Below, in pieces: positions 32,992 through 41,028 of a stretch of 64,000 nucleotides of DNA. Position 1 is the first letter of the stretch, and each line of letters begins with the position of its first letter. This DNA is from Pseudomonadota bacterium. Lineage in GTDB: Bacteria; Pseudomonadota; Gammaproteobacteria; Burkholderiales; Burkholderiaceae_C. The position numbers and the translations under genes were made by a program. The notes beneath the pieces are model-generated. The model saw only the letters and a list, made by a program, of their open reading frames with translations, was not told where the DNA came from and searched no databases. The DNA lies in assembly GCA_018241265.1 (NCBI GenBank), contig JAFEEF010000067.1:1-64000 (forward strand). The letters run 5' to 3'.

Positions 32992-33038
32992 TTTGGCTCC
33001 CCGACCTGGGCTCGAACCAGGGACCTACGGATTAACAG
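32992..33038 (-). other. Right attachment site inside tRNA-Asn
   Basis: Identical over 47 bp to 23491-23537. It covers the anticodon-loop 3' side to the CCA end of the intact tRNA gene, so integration restored the tRNA on this side. Confidence 0.9.
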
Positions 33039-33069
33039 TCCGGCGCTCTACCGACTGAGCTATCGAGGA
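32994..33069 (-). tRNA. tRNA-Asn (GTT)
   Basis: A 76-nt cloverleaf on the minus strand beginning TCCTCGATAGCTCAGTCGG and ending in an encoded CCA. D arm, anticodon stem, GGTTCGAGCC T arm and a 7-bp acceptor stem are all present. The anticodon loop CTGTTAA gives anticodon GTT (asparagine; bases 33034-33036 on the plus strand read AAC). It is the integration target of the element on its left. Confidence 0.95.
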
Positions 33070-33101
33070 ACAGTCGCGCATTATAGCCTGCGCTCGATGG
33101 T

Positions 33102-35381
33102 CTACAGATCGATCTGCACCGATGCCCGCCAGGTCCGCGGCGCGAGCGGGTACAAGTACACGTGCTGGTACTGGTAGGGCGATTCGCGCCAGGCGCGCCG
33201 GTCGAGGGCGTTGTCGACGCCGAGGAGCCAGGTCAGCGTCGTTGCGCCCGCCTTCTGCTGGTAGCTCACGCCGAGATCGAGTCGGCTCCAGCCCGGGATG
33301 CGGATGCTGTTGTCGGGCAGCACCATGCGGTCGCCTTCCGCGGCGAGCGCGCCGCGCAGCGTCAGGCCGGGCACCGCGGCCAGCGCGTACGCGGCATCCA
33401 GCCGCAGCGATTGCGACGGCACGTTGGTCGGCCGCTTGCCATCGAGCGAGGGATCGCTGACGCTGTCGTGGAGGCTGGCGTTCAGCCACATCGCGCTGGC
33501 GCGCAGCGTGAGCGCGTCGACGCTCCAGCGCGCGTTGGCCTCCACGCCGGTGTGGTGCGCATGGCCGTCGAGCCTGGTCTCGAGGCAGTTTCCGTCCGGG
33601 CCGCTCGCGTTGCCCGTGCAGGTCGCACCAATGTCGTTGAACTGCGGCCGGTTGATGTCGAACCAGGCCAGTCCCCAGTCGAACTTCTCGAGCGACTGCT
33701 TGATGCCGATCTCGAACTGCCGGCTCTTCAATGCCGGCAGCGGCTGCCCGGCGTTGTCGTACATGCCCAGATTGGGTGCGACGGTCGACTCGACGCCTTC
33801 GCCCCAGCTCGCGTAGGCGAACAGGTCCGGCGTCAGCGCATAGCTTGCCGCCAGCCACGGCGTGGTGAACGATTGGTCGTAGGCTGTCTGGTCCGATTGC
33901 GTGACACCGTCGAACTGGTGGCTCTCGCGATGCAGCCGCGTGTAGCGCGCGCCCAGCCACAGGCCCAATGCCGGCGTCAGCTCGATGCGGTCGCGCGCGT
34001 AGACCTCGGTGGAGCGCTCGGTGCGGTTCGCGTTCGCGATCTTCGCCTGGCCGGCCGGGAGGGGCGGCACGATCGATGTGCCCGCGATGTTGCCGCTGCC
34101 GAGCAGGTAGGTGTCGTCGTCTTGCGGTTGGGTGCGCAGCGTGAAGCGCGTGTTCAGCACGCCCACCGTGACGTGATGGGTGAGGATGCCGGTCGAGATC
34201 CGGCCCTCGGCATGCAAGTCGAGGTCTTCGGTGCGGCGCTGCTCATCGTCGCTGCGGAAGTCGTAGAGGTCATAGGTGCCGTCGGAGCAGTAGCGGTCGT
34301 AAGCCACTTCGTCGTGTTTCGAACAGCCATACGGGAAGGCCAGCCGATCGTCGCTGCGCAGGTGCTGCTCCATCGCCGTGGCGACGAGCTTCCAGTCGGG
34401 AGACAGGCGTTGCTGCCAGCGCAGCGATCCGGTCGTGCCTGCCAGTACGACCGGCAGCGACCACGGCTGGTTGTTGAGATTGATGCGCGGGTCGATGTCA
34501 CGCGCGTCTGGCAGCTTCGAGCCGAGCAGACTGAAGCCGGGCACGCTCGGCTGCGACTGGCGGCTCGTCTCGATCTCGGCCTCGAGCAGCGTGTCGGCGC
34601 CGAGACGCCAGTCGCCGGCGAGCGCCACCAGCGTCCGGTTGCCCACGAGGTCGCGGATGCGCGGGTCGAGGTGCTCGGCACCGACGTTGAGACGCCAGCC
34701 GAACGCCTCGTCGACGCCGAAGCGTTGGCCTATGTCCACTGCCGCGCTGAACGTGCCGTCCTCGCGCCAGCCCAGCCGTGCCGAGCGCACCGTGCCTTCG
34801 GGTCGCTTGACGACGAGGTTGACGAGGCCGCCCGGCGCGCTGGTGCCCGACTGGATGCCGCTGGTGCCCTCGAGAACCTCGACCCGGGTCTTGTTGTCCA
34901 GCGGCAGGCTGGTCTCGGCGTTGATCGGCAGGCCGTCGCGCAGGAAGTTGTAGCGGTTGTCGGTGGCGAAACCCCGGATCGAGAACGTCGACCAGTAGCC
35001 GTCCGCGTTGTAGGCGTCGCCCACCGAGGCGTTGGCGCGGGTCAGCGCCGTCAGGCCGATGCCGCCGCTGTCGCGCAGCTGCTCGGTCGAGACGATCGCG
35101 GCCTGCAGCGGGCTCTTCGCGAGCGGTACGTCCCCGAAGCCGGCGATGCTGGCGATGGCATTGGCCGCGCGTCCGGTGACGGTGACAGGGGTCAGCTGCG
35201 TCGCCGGCCGCGCGCTCGCGGTTGCGTTTGCAGTTGCGCTTGCGGCGGCATCCGGCGCCGAGGCCGCCTCTTGTGCTGTGGCGTGCCATGCAGCGCCCGA
35301 GAGGATGAGCAGTGCCGAGCCGGTGCGCGCGATGCAGGGCCGGCCGCGGTGCTTGCAGTGATGTCGACGTGTGGTTGCCAT
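33102..35381 (-). CDS. TonB-dependent outer-membrane receptor under TPP control
   Basis: A 759-residue receptor. The signal region (ALLILSGAAWHATAQ) is followed by a plug domain (VEVLEGTSGIQSGTSAPGGL; NVVKRP-type segment VNLVVKRPEG) and a 22-strand barrel ending in the terminal Phe-type pattern WRASVQIDL (last residue Leu). No N-terminal FpvA-like signalling domain is seen. The barrel resembles siderophore receptors, yet a TPP riboswitch lies in the leader, so the ligand is probably thiamine or a precursor imported with TonB-ExbBD energy. The ATG at 35381 is chosen over 35426 because it directly precedes the signal peptide. No periplasmic transporter genes are nearby. Confidence 0.85.
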   Translation of the reverse strand: MATTRRHHCKHRGRPCIARTGSALLILSGAAWHATAQEAASAPDAAASATANATASARPATQLTPVTVTGRAANAIASIAGFGDVPLAKSPLQAAIVSTEQLRDSGGIGLTALTRANASVGDAYNADGYWSTFSIRGFATDNRYNFLRDGLPINAETSLPLDNKTRVEVLEGTSGIQSGTSAPGGLVNLVVKRPEGTVRSARLGWREDGTFSAAVDIGQRFGVDEAFGWRLNVGAEHLDPRIRDLVGNRTLVALAGDWRLGADTLLEAEIETSRQSQPSVPGFSLLGSKLPDARDIDPRINLNNQPWSLPVVLAGTTGSLRWQQRLSPDWKLVATAMEQHLRSDDRLAFPYGCSKHDEVAYDRYCSDGTYDLYDFRSDDEQRRTEDLDLHAEGRISTGILTHHVTVGVLNTRFTLRTQPQDDDTYLLGSGNIAGTSIVPPLPAGQAKIANANRTERSTEVYARDRIELTPALGLWLGARYTRLHRESHQFDGVTQSDQTAYDQSFTTPWLAASYALTPDLFAYASWGEGVESTVAPNLGMYDNAGQPLPALKSRQFEIGIKQSLEKFDWGLAWFDINRPQFNDIGATCTGNASGPDGNCLETRLDGHAHHTGVEANARWSVDALTLRASAMWLNASLHDSVSDPSLDGKRPTNVPSQSLRLDAAYALAAVPGLTLRGALAAEGDRMVLPDNSIRIPGWSRLDLGVSYQQKAGATTLTWLLGVDNALDRRAWRESPYQYQHVYLYPLAPRTWRASVQIDL

Positions 35382-35457
35382 CGGTCTGGTTCCGGGTCGA
35401 TGGCAGGGAGAAGGGCCGAGCGGCACCGGCGGCGTACGTGCCCGATGCCCCTGGAGC

Positions 35458-35563
35458 CGTGCTTCCCTGCGCGAGGATTACCTCAGTCAGGTTCAAAGGG
35501 TATGGTTCTCAGTCGGCCGGCACGGAGTCGTGCTCCATGCAGGCCAACACCCCTAGCGAAGAT
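35458..35563 (-). promoter_or_regulatory. TPP (thi-box) riboswitch
   Basis: On the minus strand the leader contains the conserved TPP aptamer parts: a GGGGTGTTGG start, GACTGAGAACCATACCC, TTTGAACCTGA, GGTAATCCTCGCG and AGGGAAGC. These define the pyrimidine-sensor and pyrophosphate-sensor helices. It ends about 77 nt upstream of the receptor ATG. TPP binding should lower receptor expression; I see no strong terminator between, so control may be at translation. Confidence 0.9.
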
Positions 35564-35617
35564 CGCGCAGCAAGCAAGCCGCGCGACGGCCGCGATTATC
35601 GCAGCAATCGGCGCCGC

Positions 35618-36739
35618 TCAGCCCTGGTCGGGCGGGGTGCCGCCGACACCCAGCAGGCGATGCAGCCGCGGGCTCGTCGTCGTGTATTCGAGCGGATGGG
35701 CACGCCCGGGCGCGAGACGGGCCGCGATGCCGAACGACGCGAGCGCGGCCTCGTGGAAGCCTGACAGGATGAGCCGGCGCTTGCCCGGATAGCTGACGAT
35801 GTCGCCGACGGCGAACACGCCGGATGCGTTCGTCTCGAAGGTCGCGGCATCGACGACGACCTGCTTGCGTTCGAGCGCCAAGCCCCAGTCGGCGACCGGT
35901 CCGAGCTTGGGGCTCAGGCCGAGCAGCACGAGCAGCCGATCGACCGGCACGCGTTCGTCGCGGCCGTCGCCGCAGGCGACATTCAGCGCGACGAGCCGAC
36001 CTTCGTGCTCGGCGATCGACATCGCCTGGCCGGCGATGAAGCGCAGCGCCCCCGAAGCACGCAGCGCCTGGACACGCTGCACGGTGGAAGGCTCGGCACG
36101 GAACTGATCGCGCCGGTGCATCAAGGTCACGCTCGCGGGCCGGTCGCGGTCGGTCGATGCGAGCCGCGCTGCCGTATCGAGCGCGAGTTCTTCGTCACCC
36201 ACGACGACCACGTGCTCGCCGGCGAGCGGCCGCGCATCGTCGACGCGATGCCACAGCTGCCCACCGACATGGCGGGCGAGCCCATCGATCTTGAGCCGGC
36301 GCGGACGGAACGAGCCGACGCCGCTGGCCACCACGACGGCGCGCGCGATGAAGCGTTGCCCGGCCGAGGTCGCGAGCGCATGGCGGCCGTCGTCGAGTCG
36401 CTGCAGCGCGTCCACCTCCTGATCGAGATGGAAGCCGGGCTTGAACGGCGCGATCTGCCGCATCAGCCGATCGACCAGTTCGCGACCCGAGCAGCGCTGG
36501 ATACCGGGGATGTCGTAGAGCGGCTTGTCCGGATAGAGCTCCGCCGCCTGGCCGCCGACCATGGGGAGCGAATCGACCACCTCGGCGTGCAGTTCCTGCA
36601 GGCCCAGCTCGAAGACCTGGAACAGCCCGACCGGGCCGGCACCGACGATCAGGACGTCGGTCTCGATCGGCGCCGCGGCGAAACCGTTGCCGGCGTTCAG
36701 CGGCGCAGCTCCGGCAGCTTGCCGGTCTTGTCCTTCCAT
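35618..36739 (-). CDS. Ferredoxin-NADP reductase, thioredoxin-reductase-like type
   Basis: About 373 residues, a flavoprotein of the TrxB-like FNR type. The FAD motif [19 protein letters not shown] is followed by [20 protein letters not shown]. The NADP-binding motif [17 protein letters not shown] replaces the usual GxGxxG by GDEELA, an oddity. The C-terminal FAD segment [18 protein letters not shown] is typical. It transfers electrons between NADPH and ferredoxin. The ferredoxin gene is directly upstream; with the ATG at 36739 the two overlap by 43 bp, while a CTG at about 36703 would overlap only slightly. The exact start is uncertain. No CxxC of true thioredoxin reductases is present. Confidence 0.82.
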   Translation of the reverse strand: MEGQDRQAAGAAPLNAGNGFAAAPIETDVLIVGAGPVGLFQVFELGLQELHAEVVDSLPMVGGQAAELYPDKPLYDIPGIQRCSGRELVDRLMRQIAPFKPGFHLDQEVDALQRLDDGRHALATSAGQRFIARAVVVASGVGSFRPRRLKIDGLARHVGGQLWHRVDDARPLAGEHVVVVGDEELALDTAARLASTDRDRPASVTLMHRRDQFRAEPSTVQRVQALRASGALRFIAGQAMSIAEHEGRLVALNVACGDGRDERVPVDRLLVLLGLSPKLGPVADWGLALERKQVVVDAATFETNASGVFAVGDIVSYPGKRRLILSGFHEAALASFGIAARLAPGRAHPLEYTTTSPRLHRLLGVGGTPPDQG

Positions 36740-37020
36740 TCCTCGGCATCCGGCAGTGCGCCCTTGCGCTTGGTAATGGCGGGCCAATCCTTGGCCAGCT
36801 CGGCATTCAACGGGATCATGTGCTGCTGATCGCCCGGCACGTCCTCTTCAGGAACGATCGCATTGACCGGACACTCGGGGATGCAGACCGCGCAGTCGAT
36901 GCATTCGTCGGGGTCGATCGTGAGGAAGTTCGGCCCTTCTCGGAAGCAATCGACCGGGCACACGTCCACGCAATCGGTGTACTTGCAGCGGATGCACGAT
37001 TCGAGGACGACGTGGGTCAT
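36697..37020 (-). CDS. fdxA: Seven-iron ferredoxin FdxA
   Basis: A 107-residue ferredoxin with the full FdxA pattern: [18 protein letters not shown] at the N-terminus and [12 protein letters not shown] for the second cluster. It should hold one [3Fe-4S] and one [4Fe-4S] cluster. The C-terminal 45 residues ([20 protein letters not shown]) are the usual extension of this family. The ATG at 37020 starts directly with MTHVV, as in relatives; an upstream in-frame ATG at 37065 is not needed. It is followed by an overlapping ferredoxin-reductase gene, so the two form an electron-transfer unit. Confidence 0.93.
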   Translation of the reverse strand: MTHVVLESCIRCKYTDCVDVCPVDCFREGPNFLTIDPDECIDCAVCIPECPVNAIVPEEDVPGDQQHMIPLNAELAKDWPAITKRKGALPDAEEWKDKTGKLPELRR

Positions 37021-37117
37021 GGCGTGGCTTGTCTGGAGGTTCGTGAGCGGGAGCAACGGCCCCATGGCGCCGGGCCTTGCGCGAGGCGTGCCGGGATGCG
37101 CGCCGCAGACCGGAATT

Positions 37118-37915
37118 TTAAGGCCTGGGATCGATGCACGTCAGCGGGCCGGGGATCGGCGCGGCCTCGGACGTACCGGCGTCGGCGTTTGCGCAAGCGG
37201 CGGCCAGCGGCAAGGCGCCGGCACCTATCGTCACGACGGCAGGGCGGCCGGCATGCAACAGCGCGCCCCGGGCCAAGTCGGCCAACCGGTGATCGCTCTG
37301 CAATTGGTCCGGCCAGCCGGCGCGCGACACGATCATCGCGGGCGCTTCGGCCGGCCAGCCGGCAGCGAGCAGGCGACGTGCCAGAGCGCCGAGCTGGCGT
37401 CCGGCCATGTAGTAGACCTCGGTGTCGGCGCGCTGCTGCGCCGGCCGCGCATACAACGTTCCTTCGCGCGTCATCGCGGTGGCCAACGCCACGCTGCGAC
37501 CGGTGCCGCGGCGCGTCAGCGGCCGGCGCGTCGCGGCGGCGGCAGCGATGGCCGCCGTGACACCCGGCACGACCTCGCAATCGATGCCGGCGGCGGCCAG
37601 CGCTTCGAGCTCTTCCTCGAGGCGACCGAAGATGCTCGGATCGCCGCCCTTCAGACGCACGACGAGCGCCACGCGGCGCGCATGCTTGACGAGCAGCGCA
37701 TCGATGCGCGTCTGGGCCGTGCTGTCGCAGAAGCCCCGCTTGCCGACATCGATCCAGAGCGCACGCGGCGCGAGTTCGCGCAACACCGGATCGGTCAGCG
37801 CATCGAACAGCACGACGTCGGCCTGTGCCAGAAGACGCGCGCCGCGCAGCGTGATCAGGTCGGCCGCGCCCGGCCCGGCCCCGATGAATGCGACGCGACC
37901 CATCGATGCCTTCAC
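37118..37915 (-). CDS. cobA: Uroporphyrinogen-III C-methyltransferase
   Basis: A 265-residue S-adenosylmethionine-dependent methyltransferase that makes precorrin-2, the precursor of siroheme needed by the sulfite reductase of this operon. Motifs visible: [20 protein letters not shown] at the N-terminus, [25 protein letters not shown], and [13 protein letters not shown]. Only the SUMT part is present; the CysG dehydrogenase/ferrochelatase part is absent and must be encoded elsewhere. The ATG overlaps the cysH stop (ATGA). The last 25 residues, after IGAGA, are a variable tail. Confidence 0.92.
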   Translation of the reverse strand: MKASMGRVAFIGAGPGAADLITLRGARLLAQADVVLFDALTDPVLRELAPRALWIDVGKRGFCDSTAQTRIDALLVKHARRVALVVRLKGGDPSIFGRLEEELEALAAAGIDCEVVPGVTAAIAAAAATRRPLTRRGTGRSVALATAMTREGTLYARPAQQRADTEVYYMAGRQLGALARRLLAAGWPAEAPAMIVSRAGWPDQLQSDHRLADLARGALLHAGRPAVVTIGAGALPLAAACANADAGTSEAAPIPGPLTCIDPRP

Positions 37916-38682
37916 GCCGCCGCCGGCAGCGGCGTCGCCTTGCGGTCATGCAGGCCGCATTCCTTCAGCGCCTCGCCTTCCCACCACCAGCGGCCGGCGC
38001 GCGAGTCTTCGCCGAGCGACACGGCACGCGTGCACGGTGCGCAGCCGATGCTCGGGTAGAACTCGTCGTGCAGCGGGTTGTACGGCACGTCGTGCACCGC
38101 GACGTAGTGCCACACGTCGGCCTCGGTCCAGTCGGCGATCGGGATGATCTTCGCGCGGCCGGCGTCGTCGGCCTCGCGGAACGACACCTCGCTGCGATGC
38201 TCCGATTGCTCGCGGCGCAGCCCGGTGATCCATGCGCTGCGGCCGTCGAGCATGCGCGCCATCGGCTCGAGCTTGCGGATCCGGCAGCAGGCCTTGCGCA
38301 GCGCGACGCTCTCGTACATCGCGTCGCTGCCGTTGCGGCCGACGAAGTGCACGACCGATTCGTGCACCGGCCGGTAGACCTCGACCGAGCGTGCGTAGCG
38401 CGCTTCGATGCGGCCGATCAGCTCGATCGTCTCGGCGTGCAGCGTGCCGGTGTCGAGCGTGGCGATCGCGATCGGCAGCGCATGGCGCGCGATCAGATCG
38501 GTGATCACTATGCCTTCGACGCCCAGGCTCGACGCCTGCACGATCGTGCCCGGATGCTCGGCCGCGGCCTGGCGCAGCACGGCGAGGCTGTGCGCGACGC
38601 GCGCGTCGAAGCCCGGTGTCTTGCGCGCATGGCGGGCGATCGCCGATGCCGTCGATACCACCGCGGACACCACCGCGCTCAT
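37912..38682 (-). CDS. cysH: Adenylylsulfate (APS) reductase
   Basis: A 256-residue reductase that turns APS into sulfite in assimilatory sulfate reduction. The nucleotide-loop region QASSLGVEGIVITDLI and the LDTGTLHAET segment are typical. Two cysteine pairs, ACCRIRK and IGCAPCTRAV, are the ligands of a [4Fe-4S] cluster that marks the APS-using type, and the C-terminal ECGLH carries the catalytic cysteine. The ATG at 38682 overlaps the DUF934 stop, and the stop overlaps cobA, so translation is coupled along the operon. Unlike most Burkholderiales operons, no cysD-cysN pair follows. Confidence 0.93.
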   Translation of the reverse strand: MSAVVSAVVSTASAIARHARKTPGFDARVAHSLAVLRQAAAEHPGTIVQASSLGVEGIVITDLIARHALPIAIATLDTGTLHAETIELIGRIEARYARSVEVYRPVHESVVHFVGRNGSDAMYESVALRKACCRIRKLEPMARMLDGRSAWITGLRREQSEHRSEVSFREADDAGRAKIIPIADWTEADVWHYVAVHDVPYNPLHDEFYPSIGCAPCTRAVSLGEDSRAGRWWWEGEALKECGLHDRKATPLPAAA

Positions 38683-39158
38683 GCGGCCTCCCGCGCGAAC
38701 CGCGGCCGCGGCTCGTGCACGTCGCCCTGGTAGTAGGACGGGAAGTAGCCGAGTGCACGGCGCGCAGCGTCGACCGACTGTCCGGTGCGCAACACGACGG
38801 CATCGAAGCCGGTGCGATGCAAGAGCGGCAGCATGTCGACGAGCACGTCGCCGGTCGCGCGCACTTCGCCCGCATAGCGATAGCGCGCGCGCAGCAGGTG
38901 GGCCTGACTGTAGGCGCGGCCGTCGGTCCACTTCGGATAGCGCAGCACGACCAGCTGCAGCCGGTCGAGGTCGGCGGCGATCTCGGTCACCGGCACGTCG
39001 TTCGGCAGCGCCACGCCTACCGGCACGTCTGCGGGCCAGTGGTTGCGCACCTCCTGCCATTGAGCGAACTCGAGCAGCAGGTCGGGTGCGGGTGGCACCA
39101 CGCCCTCGTCGGCGGAGACGGCAAACCAGCGGTCCTGATTCGGATCGATGAACTTCAT
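38679..39158 (-). CDS. DUF934 protein of the sulfite reductase operon
   Basis: A 159-residue protein of the DUF934 family, which in beta- and alphaproteobacteria almost always lies between cysI and cysH. The family pattern LVVLRYPKWTDGRAYSQAHL is complete, followed by ATGDVLVDMLPLLHRTGFDA. Its biochemical role is not established; from context it assists sulfite reduction, possibly in electron transfer to CysI. It is cytoplasmic. The start at 39158 lies 20 bp after the cysI stop, and the stop overlaps the cysH start. Confidence 0.9.
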   Translation of the reverse strand: MKFIDPNQDRWFAVSADEGVVPPAPDLLLEFAQWQEVRNHWPADVPVGVALPNDVPVTEIAADLDRLQLVVLRYPKWTDGRAYSQAHLLRARYRYAGEVRATGDVLVDMLPLLHRTGFDAVVLRTGQSVDAARRALGYFPSYYQGDVHEPRPRFAREAA

Positions 39159-39178
39159 GGTGGTGGACTCGGAACGGA

Positions 39179-40891
39179 TCAGGCCGCGTGGGCGAGGGCG
39201 GTGCTGCGGCGCACGTTGTTGGCCGCCGACTTGAACGGATCGATCCCGACGCGGCGCAGCGTGTCGATGAAGTGCTCGTTGGCGGCGCGCCGCTCGCGAT
39301 AGGTGTCGATCACCGCCTCGATCGCATCGCCGACCTCGTCCGCCGCGAACGACGGCCCGATCACCTTGCCGGCGACCGACCCGCCGCTCAAGAGAGACCC
39401 GTCCGAGCCGCCGAGCGTGACCTGATACCACTCGGTGCCGTCCTTGTCGACGCCGAGGACGCCGATGTGCCCGCTGTGATGATGGCCGCAGGAGTTGATG
39501 CAGCCGCTGATGTGCAGGTCGATGTCGCCGATGTCGTAGAGCTCGTCGACGTCGGCATAGCGCTCGGCGATCTCGGCGGCGAGCGGCAGCGAACGTGCGT
39601 TCGCGAGGCCGCAGAAGTCGCCGCCGGGGCAGGCGATCATGTCCGTCAGCAGGCCGATGTTCGGCGTCGCGAAGCCGGCCGCCTTGGCGGCTTGCCACAG
39701 CGCATGCAGTTCGCCTTCGGCGACCCATGGCAGCAGCAGGTTCTGGTCGTGGGTGACGCGCACTTCGCCCTGGCTGTAGCGGTCGGCCAGATCGGCGGCG
39801 CGCTCCATCTGATCGGACGTCGTGTCGCCGGGCGCCTGGCCGACGCGCTTCAGCGACAGCGTCACCGCACGGTAGCCCGGCAGGCGATGCGCATGGACAT
39901 TGCGCTCGAGCCAGCGGCCGTAAGCGGCGGGAACATCGCCCACCGCCGGTACGGGCGCCGGATCACGTTCGAGCGTCGCCTGCACGCCGGCGGGCAGCTC
40001 GAAGCAGCGCGCCAGCCGGTCGAACTCGGCCTGCGGCAGCAGGTGTGCCGTGCCGCCGGCATCCTGCGCCAGGATGTCGGCAAACTCTTGTTCGACCGCA
40101 TCGAAGAACTTCTGGCCCTCGGCCTTCACGAGGATCTTGATGCGCGATTTGAAGAGGTTGTCGCGCCGGCCGTAGGCGTTGTAGACGCGCACGATCGCCT
40201 CGATGAACACGAGGATCTGCTGCCACGGCAGGAACTGGCGGATCACGCTGGCGACGATCGGCGTGCGACCCATGCCGCCGCCGACCAGCACCCGGAAGCC
40301 GATCTCGCCGAGCTCGTTCTTTCGCAGCTGGAGCCCGATGTCGTGCCACGCGATCGCGGCGCGGTCTTCGCGCGCGCCGGTGATCGCGATCTTGAACTTG
40401 CGCGGCAGGAAGGCGAACTCCGGATGCAGCGTGCTCCACTGGCGCAGGAGCTCGGCATAGGGCCGCGGATCGATGACCTCGTCCGGCGCGATGCCGGCGA
40501 GCGCATCGCTCGTGATGTTGCGGATGCAGTTGCCGCTGGTCTGGATGCCGTGCATGTCGATGTCGGCCAGGATCTCCATCACGTCGGCGCTGCGAGCGAG
40601 CGGAATCCAGTTGAACTGCAGGTTCTGGCGCGTCGTGAAGTGGCCATAGCCGCGGTCGAACTCGCGGCCGATGCGCGCGAGCCCGCGCAGCTTGCGCGCA
40701 CTGAGTTCGCCGTACGGCACGGCGATCCGCAGCATCGGCGCATGGCGCTGGACATACCAGCCGTTCTGCAGCCGCAGTGCGCGAAAGTCATCGTCGGGCA
40801 ACGTACCGGCCAGATGGCGCTCGAGCTGGTCGCGGTACTGCGCCGCGCGCTGGCGGACGAACTGTCGATCGAACTCGGTGTACTTGTACAT
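39179..40891 (-). CDS. cysI: Sulfite reductase hemoprotein (nitrite/sulfite reductase family)
   Basis: A 570-residue siroheme/[4Fe-4S] enzyme that reduces sulfite to sulfide. The two ferredoxin-like half-domains (for example FTTRQNLQFNWIPL, then GGGMGRTPIVASVIR) surround siroheme-binding segments; the cluster ligands are in ACPGGDFCGLANARS and HISGCINSCGHHHSGHIG. The start MYKYTEFDRQFV at 40891 matches relatives; an upstream ATG at 40972 would add a non-conserved leader. It heads the operon cysI-DUF934-cysH-cobA. A separate CysJ flavoprotein is not seen here, so electrons may come from ferredoxin, and fdxA with a ferredoxin reductase lies just downstream. Confidence 0.92.
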   Translation of the reverse strand: MYKYTEFDRQFVRQRAAQYRDQLERHLAGTLPDDDFRALRLQNGWYVQRHAPMLRIAVPYGELSARKLRGLARIGREFDRGYGHFTTRQNLQFNWIPLARSADVMEILADIDMHGIQTSGNCIRNITSDALAGIAPDEVIDPRPYAELLRQWSTLHPEFAFLPRKFKIAITGAREDRAAIAWHDIGLQLRKNELGEIGFRVLVGGGMGRTPIVASVIRQFLPWQQILVFIEAIVRVYNAYGRRDNLFKSRIKILVKAEGQKFFDAVEQEFADILAQDAGGTAHLLPQAEFDRLARCFELPAGVQATLERDPAPVPAVGDVPAAYGRWLERNVHAHRLPGYRAVTLSLKRVGQAPGDTTSDQMERAADLADRYSQGEVRVTHDQNLLLPWVAEGELHALWQAAKAAGFATPNIGLLTDMIACPGGDFCGLANARSLPLAAEIAERYADVDELYDIGDIDLHISGCINSCGHHHSGHIGVLGVDKDGTEWYQVTLGGSDGSLLSGGSVAGKVIGPSFAADEVGDAIEAVIDTYRERRAANEHFIDTLRRVGIDPFKSAANNVRRSTALAHAA

Positions 40892-41028
40892 GTTCTCGTG
40901 AGGGCTCGAATGCCCGGACGCGATAGGGCTCCGGGAATGTACTGATCGTCCATATGCATGAGAACGACACATTTTTTGGTTGTTTATGGTTGCTCGGAAT
41001 AAGGGTGCGCTTGCCTAGAATCGATGCC

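Larger units (their letters stand above)
23491..33038. mobile_element. tRNA-Asn-integrated satellite-like or remnant prophage element, 9.5 kb
   Basis: The element is bounded by 47-bp direct repeats; the right copy is inside an intact tRNA-Asn. Genes next to the tRNA are integration and replication functions on the minus strand (integrase, a 172-aa protein, AlpA-like protein, D5/P4-type helicase). Structural genes are on the plus strand (protease-capsid fusion, tape measure, small proteins). I find no terminase, portal, head-tail adaptor, tail-tube, baseplate, tail-fibre, holin or endolysin gene. The tape-measure gene is frameshifted. This is either a capsid-encoding satellite in decay or the product of a large internal deletion of a siphophage-like prophage. 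Confidence 0.75.

Noticed and set aside
33162-35792. An 876-codon open frame on the plus strand opposite the TonB receptor
   Set aside because: The opposite strand encodes a complete receptor with plug and barrel motifs and a riboswitch leader. The plus frame has no recognisable domain.
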